DNA of 64,000 bases from Coccinella septempunctata (Eukaryota; Arthropoda; Insecta; Coleoptera; Coccinellidae), in contig NC_058189.1 in the NCBI RefSeq assembly GCF_907165205.1, forward strand, positions 13,638,001-13,702,000, in the 5' to 3' direction. Positions 59,150-64,000 of this stretch are shown in pieces (positions within the stretch are counted from its first letter, which is position 1; each line of letters begins with the position of its first letter). The translations under genes were made by a program, and so were the position numbers. The notes beneath the pieces were generated by a model, which saw only the letters and a program-made list of their open reading frames with translations, was not told the origin of the DNA and did not search any database.

Positions 59150-61150
59150 CAGCGTGCAAAAAACGTAACGTAACTCAATAATCACGTCAATATTTCTTGT
59201 ACTAAGAATTTTTTAAGATTTTCAATTTCAAAAGCAATTTATTATATGCTTTTTTGAATTTGATATTTCTCACCCTCTACGCCCAACAGCCCTCTACTTT
59301 ATTTTTTCAAATGGGAATATATGGATTGTGATACATCAAATGAAAGGTGATTTGATTACCTATTCAGCGATGCAGCTAAAATTAGAATTGGTTGTGCCGT
59401 TTTTTTATTGAAAAGTTACGAAATAATTTACAATTTATGATTGGAGAGTACTGCAATCAGACCATTGAAATCAATAACAATAACAATAACAATAACAATA
59501 AATTTATTCTCAGAATCCAGAATACAAAGAAATGAGAAACCGTCAAACAAAGAGAAAACTAGAATTACATTTCAAAATTCCTATAATCATATTTCAAAAA
59601 CTCTAATACTGAATAAGGTTCAATATCGACGATCAAGTTGGTGAGTTTTTTCTTGAATCTTCTGAAATCCATTATATCTAATATGGCTTTGGGGACACTA
59701 TTATACAATCTGATACATACATATTTGGTGTTTCTTTCTGTTAGAGTCAGATTATGTTGTGGAAAGTGATAAGGAACTGTTCGCCTGGTATTATTATTAT
59801 TTTTGGAATCTTCAAAGTAATGGGGATTTTTTCTGGTATAAAGAATACTCTCCATAATGAAGAGTCCGTAGAAAGTAAGAATTCCATTCCTTCTGAAATG
59901 GCCCCTACACGTTTCTCTATATTTTAATCCTATCATGGCTCTTAAAGCCGATTTCTGAAGTACAAATAATTTACTGGCATCAGAACTGCCACCCCAAATA
60001 ACGATTCCATACCGAAGCAAAGAATCGAAACTTGCAAAGTATATGGATCTCAAAAGATTCACATCCACCCGTCGAGACAATACTCTTATCATGTAAAGAG
60101 CACTATTTAGTTTTTTACCAAGTTGTAGAACATGTTCACACCAATTCAATTGGTCGTCCACATGAACTCCCAAGAACTTTGTGGACTGTGCTATCTTAAC
60201 TGATGTATTGTTGAAGACTATTTTTTCCGGAAAATTCAATTTGGATCTATTAGTTTTAAATATGACGCACTCTGTTTTTTCAATATTTAAATTTAGGTCA
60301 TTTCCAATACACCAATTTTTAATCAATTCGAAGACAACCTGCGTTCGCTCGATACCTGACTGGAGATCCCTATCTTTCACAAGAGCATTTGCGTCGTCCA
60401 CGAACAGCAAAATAGTGACAACATTCAGGACAAAAGATGATATAGCCGAAGGTAAATCATTTATAAATACTATAAAGAGAAGGGGCCCAAGAATACTACC
60501 CTGAGGTACACCCACATTCAGAATTTTGTCATCAGACGTGTGAACTCCAGCGCCAATGGTAACGGACACCCTTTGAGTTCTATTGCTCAAGTAACTACGT
60601 ATCAACTTAAATCTCTCGCCCTTTACACTCCACAACCCTCTACTTTTCTTTTCAAATAGGAATATAGTGACATACAGCGTGCCAAAAAATGAACATATTC
60701 CTGTTAAAAAAAAGTGGAGAGGTGTGGAGCGTAAAGGGTGAGAGATTTCAAATTCAAAATAGCATAGGGAAATTACAAATTCATGGATTTGTGGAAGTCC
60801 CTTAATAATAATTAGTGAAAGATTAATTGATTGCAGTACTCTCCAATCAATAATTGTGAATTATTTTCTAATGATTTAATAAAAAAAAACGGCACAACCA
60901 ATTCTACTCTAAGCCACATCGCTGAATAGGTGATCAAATTACTTTTCATTTGATGTATCACAATCCATATATCCCCATTTGAAAAATAGGGGTGCGGGGC
61001 GTAGGGGGTGAGAAATATCAAGTTCAAAAAGGCATACGACAAATTGCTTTTGAAATTGAAATTTTACGGGTGTCAGCATTTTCCTTAATAATTCTTGATT
61101 ATCTTGATACAAGAATTATTGACGAGTTACGTTATTTTTTGGCACGCTAT
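59150..61150. mobile_element. Family J fold-back complex, interrupted by a LINE
   Basis: A left arm (59150-59460) and right arm (60830-61150) are mirror images over about 310 bp: ATGGATTGTGATACATCAAA and TTTGATGTATCACAATCCAT, GGTTGTGCCGTTTTTTTATT and its partner. Their ends, AGCGTGC and GGCACGCT, are a variant of the CAGGGTG terminus. A third terminus, ATACAGCGTGCC, lies inside at 60672. A further arm fragment (60609-60660) repeats 59268-59323 in direct orientation. At least two J copies have therefore combined here. Confidence 0.7.
59465..60608 (-). pseudogene. 5'-truncated LINE, jockey/CR1-like reverse transcriptase
   Basis: The minus strand holds an open frame through the RT palm and thumb of a non-LTR retrotransposon. 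It carries RSYLSNRTQRVSV, then VPQGSILGPLLF (about residues 43-54), the catalytic FVDD (78-81), KFLGVHVDDQLNW and a C-terminal LQKSALRAMIGLKYRETCRG. The enzyme would copy element RNA at a nicked target. RT motif A with the first catalytic Asp, and the endonuclease, are missing because of 5' truncation. The 3' end at about 59465-59500 is a TTATTG repeat. The first nine codons of the 356-codon frame (to 60635) come from family J DNA, so its Met is not a natural start. No stop occurs in about 1 kb, which suggests a young insertion. Confidence 0.85.
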
Positions 61151-63093
61151 ATCTAGTTTTCAATGTATGTATGAAACTCAGCTTTCATTATGACGAAACG
61201 ATAAAGACGGTGATAATCTTCGGGACTATCCCGAAAGGATTTTTTCCTCATGTGTGTAGAGGTAGGCTACGAAAGACGTCTACAAACACATGTGTGTTAC
61301 TCAGGGCTGCGTAACATGATACATGAATATTCCCGCCCAAATTGTCATCTCGAAAGAAACGGAACATTCGCCCTGAGGGAAGAGGATAATGTTACATTTT
61401 GTCGGTTCGGAGTCTACTACCTGTTCAAATCTTTTCAAGAGTCGATGAAGCGAAAACGCATCTCTTGCAACATTTAACTTTAGTAAGACCCCCAAGTAAC
61501 AATTAGTTCGATAATTAAAGCTAATGATGTTTGGAATTCTTAATTTAACATCATATTACTTATGATAGGAAATATATGAAACACAAGACATCAAAGGTAT
61601 CCACACTTCAGTCAAGAAAGAATTCGATGAACTATTTTGACAATAAAAATAACAATGCCTCTAACAACAAAATTATAGATTCTGAAGATATTCATTTCAT
61701 TTTGGGAATTTCGGATTTAATTCCTTTAACTTATACTCAATAATAATATGAAGTCATATCAGAATTTTCGAAATGAAAAATTGAAATCATAGTCAAATAC
61801 TAATAAAGTTCAAATTAGAAAAAGCTGAAATTATGCATTTTAATATGGTTATATGCAGTCAACATTAGAATTTAACCTTATTAATTTCAAGTTGGAAGTA
61901 CATTTTTTTTAATTGATTTGGGTGCTTTTTCAATCCCATCACAAGTTTAATTCCATTATGAAAAATTGTGAGAAGTCAATCGATCTTGAAGAAAGAATTC
62001 AATTACAAAATTTCATGTCTCTTAAAACCATCGAGTTTTCAGCGATTCCTAGTTGAGTTGTCCTTACTGCTTACTGCTTACACCATCACAAAAACTGTCC
62101 TTCTTCTTCCTGATGTCACATAGTTCTTTTGGAAGCTTCACATACAGTAAACAGATGGGAAAAACCATTTCGACAAGCATCTTCGAACCAATGATCATGT
62201 TCGGACTTTAACGCTGGGCAATCTACATTTGTAATGACTCTTCCTTATATTGTATCAAATAAAAACATTATACTGAGCACTCTTAATCCCATTCTTCGTT
62301 TTTGCTCAGCAATTTCCTCTCCTGCAATCATTATCGACAATCAGCTCGAATCTATAACTGCATATTTGGCCATAACCATCCATCTAATTTTTTTCAGGTG
62401 ATTCATTTATCGTTCCATTCAAGTTATATTTTATCGGCCTTCTCAAACAAGCAGAAGCATTTTAAATCAACCCATATAACGCAAGACCTGTCCGTAAACG
62501 ACTTTTATTCCCTTAATGGTGTTCAATTTCAACTCGATATATCAAGTACCAACCTACGGCACATCTGTTCTGCAAAACATGCCGCCTCTACTGGGAAAAT
62601 TCATAATTTGAACGATGAGAGGTCATTAGAACTAACCAAACAAGTTATTTACAAAAATTTCCGATGTTTTAACCATAAATCTCTGGAAAAATTTTGCCCT
62701 TTACTCTTGAGAGTAGTTTTTTCAAAGTGCTGTATTGGAATGTTTTATAATGTTGTAGTGCTACAAAATCATTTTCCTAGTTCACAAAGCAATATTCATA
62801 ATCAACAACAATATAATTCAACACCTCTGACTAAATTATCATCATGCACAATAATTGAGATATACCTAACTGTAGATTGATATAAATTACCACCTTTTTA
62901 CGTCAACGATAGTTGCTTAAGATGATAAAAAACTTGTTGACTGGATCAATAAAATTGTTAATTGTAAATCAAGAACAAAAGGTTATGTAATCGACTTTTC
63001 TTAATAAGATAAGATGTTTGGAAATATCACCAATCAAAAAAGATAATATTTAATTTATAGGTTATTTTCTTCGCTGTCCGATCTTTTGTTATG
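61151..63093. other. Unassigned; two frames without support
   Basis: 61180-61480 is C+G-richer, with frames open on both strands. 62302-62880 stays open for 192 codons on the plus strand, preceded at 62399 by a fair acceptor (CTAATTTTTTTCAG). It has no ATG start, and no domain is recognised. Confidence 0.35.
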
Positions 63094-63782
63094 CAGGGTG
63101 AATCTTTGACACGTACAAACATTTCAACAGTCAATTTATGAGTTCGAAAGAAACACTTTTATTCGATCTTTTTTTTCTTATAAAAAGATATAGGCATTTT
63201 AAGTTTTCATAATGAGCTATGCCACCCCTACAAAAACAAAATTTCCTTCAGAATAACAAGCTAAATCTATGACACTACACATCTGTGGATCTTATAATCA
63301 GAGTTGCATTCAGCCAAAGTACCCAATTTTCCGAATATTACAGTATTTGTTTTATTTTTGAATATCAAATTAGGTACTCGAAAACGGCGCATTATAGCAA
63401 AAAATTTGATGAATAATTTTATTTTACAAAACGTTCAAATATTCATTAGATAGCATCCAACATAGTTTCAAGGGTTGGGTTCTTTGAATTTTTGTATTTT
63501 TTTGGACGTAATGGTGATAATGAAAAACTGTAAGACGTGGTTGATACCTTGTGTTCGAAAAAGATTCATCAAATAAATGAAAAACTATATTCCGAAATTC
63601 ATTTCATTCGATAGAATGGGAGTGAGATAGAACTAAAAATATTTTTCTTTATGGTTTTTCAACAGCCTGTATCTTTCAAACCGATCCGATTCGGAAAAAA
63701 TAGTGTGGAAAAAAAGTGTTTCTTTTGACCTCAAGAATCTAATGTTGAAATATTTGTACGATTCAAAGACATGAACTGACTT
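63094..63782 (+). mobile_element. Family B palindromic element, copy B6 (right end decayed)
   Basis: CAGGGTGAATCTTTGACACG at the left. Interior landmarks follow in B3 order: GCCACCCCTACAAAAACAAA, ATTCAGCCAAAGTACCCAAT, GATAGCATCCAACATAG, CGTAATGGTGATAATGA. The right arm ends CAAAGACATGAACTGACTTTATA, a decayed CACCCTG end. No coding capacity. Confidence 0.8.
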
Positions 63783-64000
63783 TATAGGTACCGAAGAAAC
63801 GCTTGAAAATATCACCCAGTAGGAGGACAATCTCGGCATTATAATCTTTCACGCCGATTCGTTCCAATGGGGCGTGGTGCCATTATCTTTTTCTGTGATC
63901 GAAGGCGGTGAAACTAGTCTACTTTTACTTGGTTGCTTCGAAGCATACGCTGAAGTATGCAGTCGACATGTTGCGAACGTTAAACTTCCGATATGAGCCA
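63783..64000. other. Unassigned sequence at the window edge
   Basis: Nothing recognised; somewhat C+G-richer than average, with a small inverted repeat around GAAGCATACGCTGAAGTATGC. Confidence 0.3.

Noticed and set aside
62302..62880. 192-codon open frame on the plus strand
   Set aside because: It opens on TTG, has no early ATG, and no recognisable domain; the preceding acceptor-like site alone is not enough.
1..64000. CRISPR arrays, operons, bacterial mobile elements or viral genes
   Set aside because: None seen. The repeats are dispersed eukaryotic transposons, and the only regular array (20-bp units at 17000-18180) is a degenerate minisatellite without spacers.

Overview
The window looks like non-coding, strongly A+T-rich DNA from an animal nuclear genome, most likely an insect. 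The signs are Helitrons of the insect type, Tc1/mariner, pogo-like and Harbinger-like miniature elements, jockey/CR1-like LINE fragments, and GT/AG-type candidate exons rather than packed open frames. Nothing prokaryotic (operons, CRISPR, IS elements, rRNA, tRNA) was found. Beetle is a guess from the flavour of the repeats; the sequence does not prove the order.

Most of what can be named is mobile DNA. Five copies of a 1.1-1.2 kb element with ~38-bp inverted ends and TA flanks ('family A') lie at 1-1769, 4253-5453, 24795-25908, 50825-51775 and 54375-55558. A second large group consists of palindromic or fold-back elements ending in CAGGGTG with TA (usually TATA) flanks. The interiors fall into several unrelated families, of which 'family B' (six copies: 16339, 26881, 36924, 40665, 45908, 63094) is the commonest. 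Two Helitrons (314-825, 38878-39416), two pogo-like deletion derivatives (7459-8390, 56465-57132), one internally deleted mariner plus a fragment (13381-14148, 52578-52836), two Harbinger-like MITEs (27273-27540, 28646-28816), one 383-bp MITE with 8-bp duplications (1276-1658) and small hairpin MITEs complete the DNA transposons. LINE remnants lie at 17026-17942, 28066-28640, 46045-46169 and 59465-60608; the last keeps a long open reverse-transcriptase frame. Several insertions are nested, so their relative order can be read.

Host-gene evidence is thin. The best candidate is a first coding exon at 18953-19083 (+): good Kozak context, signal peptide, consensus splice donor, and an initiator-like promoter about 270 bp upstream. 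A second candidate is an internal exon at 38432-38606 (-) with both splice sites. A C+G-richer patch at 31600-31760 shares short motifs with the 18.6 kb promoter patch and may be another 5' exon. The rest of the unique sequence is best read as intron or intergenic DNA. There is no sign that the genes here work together as a pathway.
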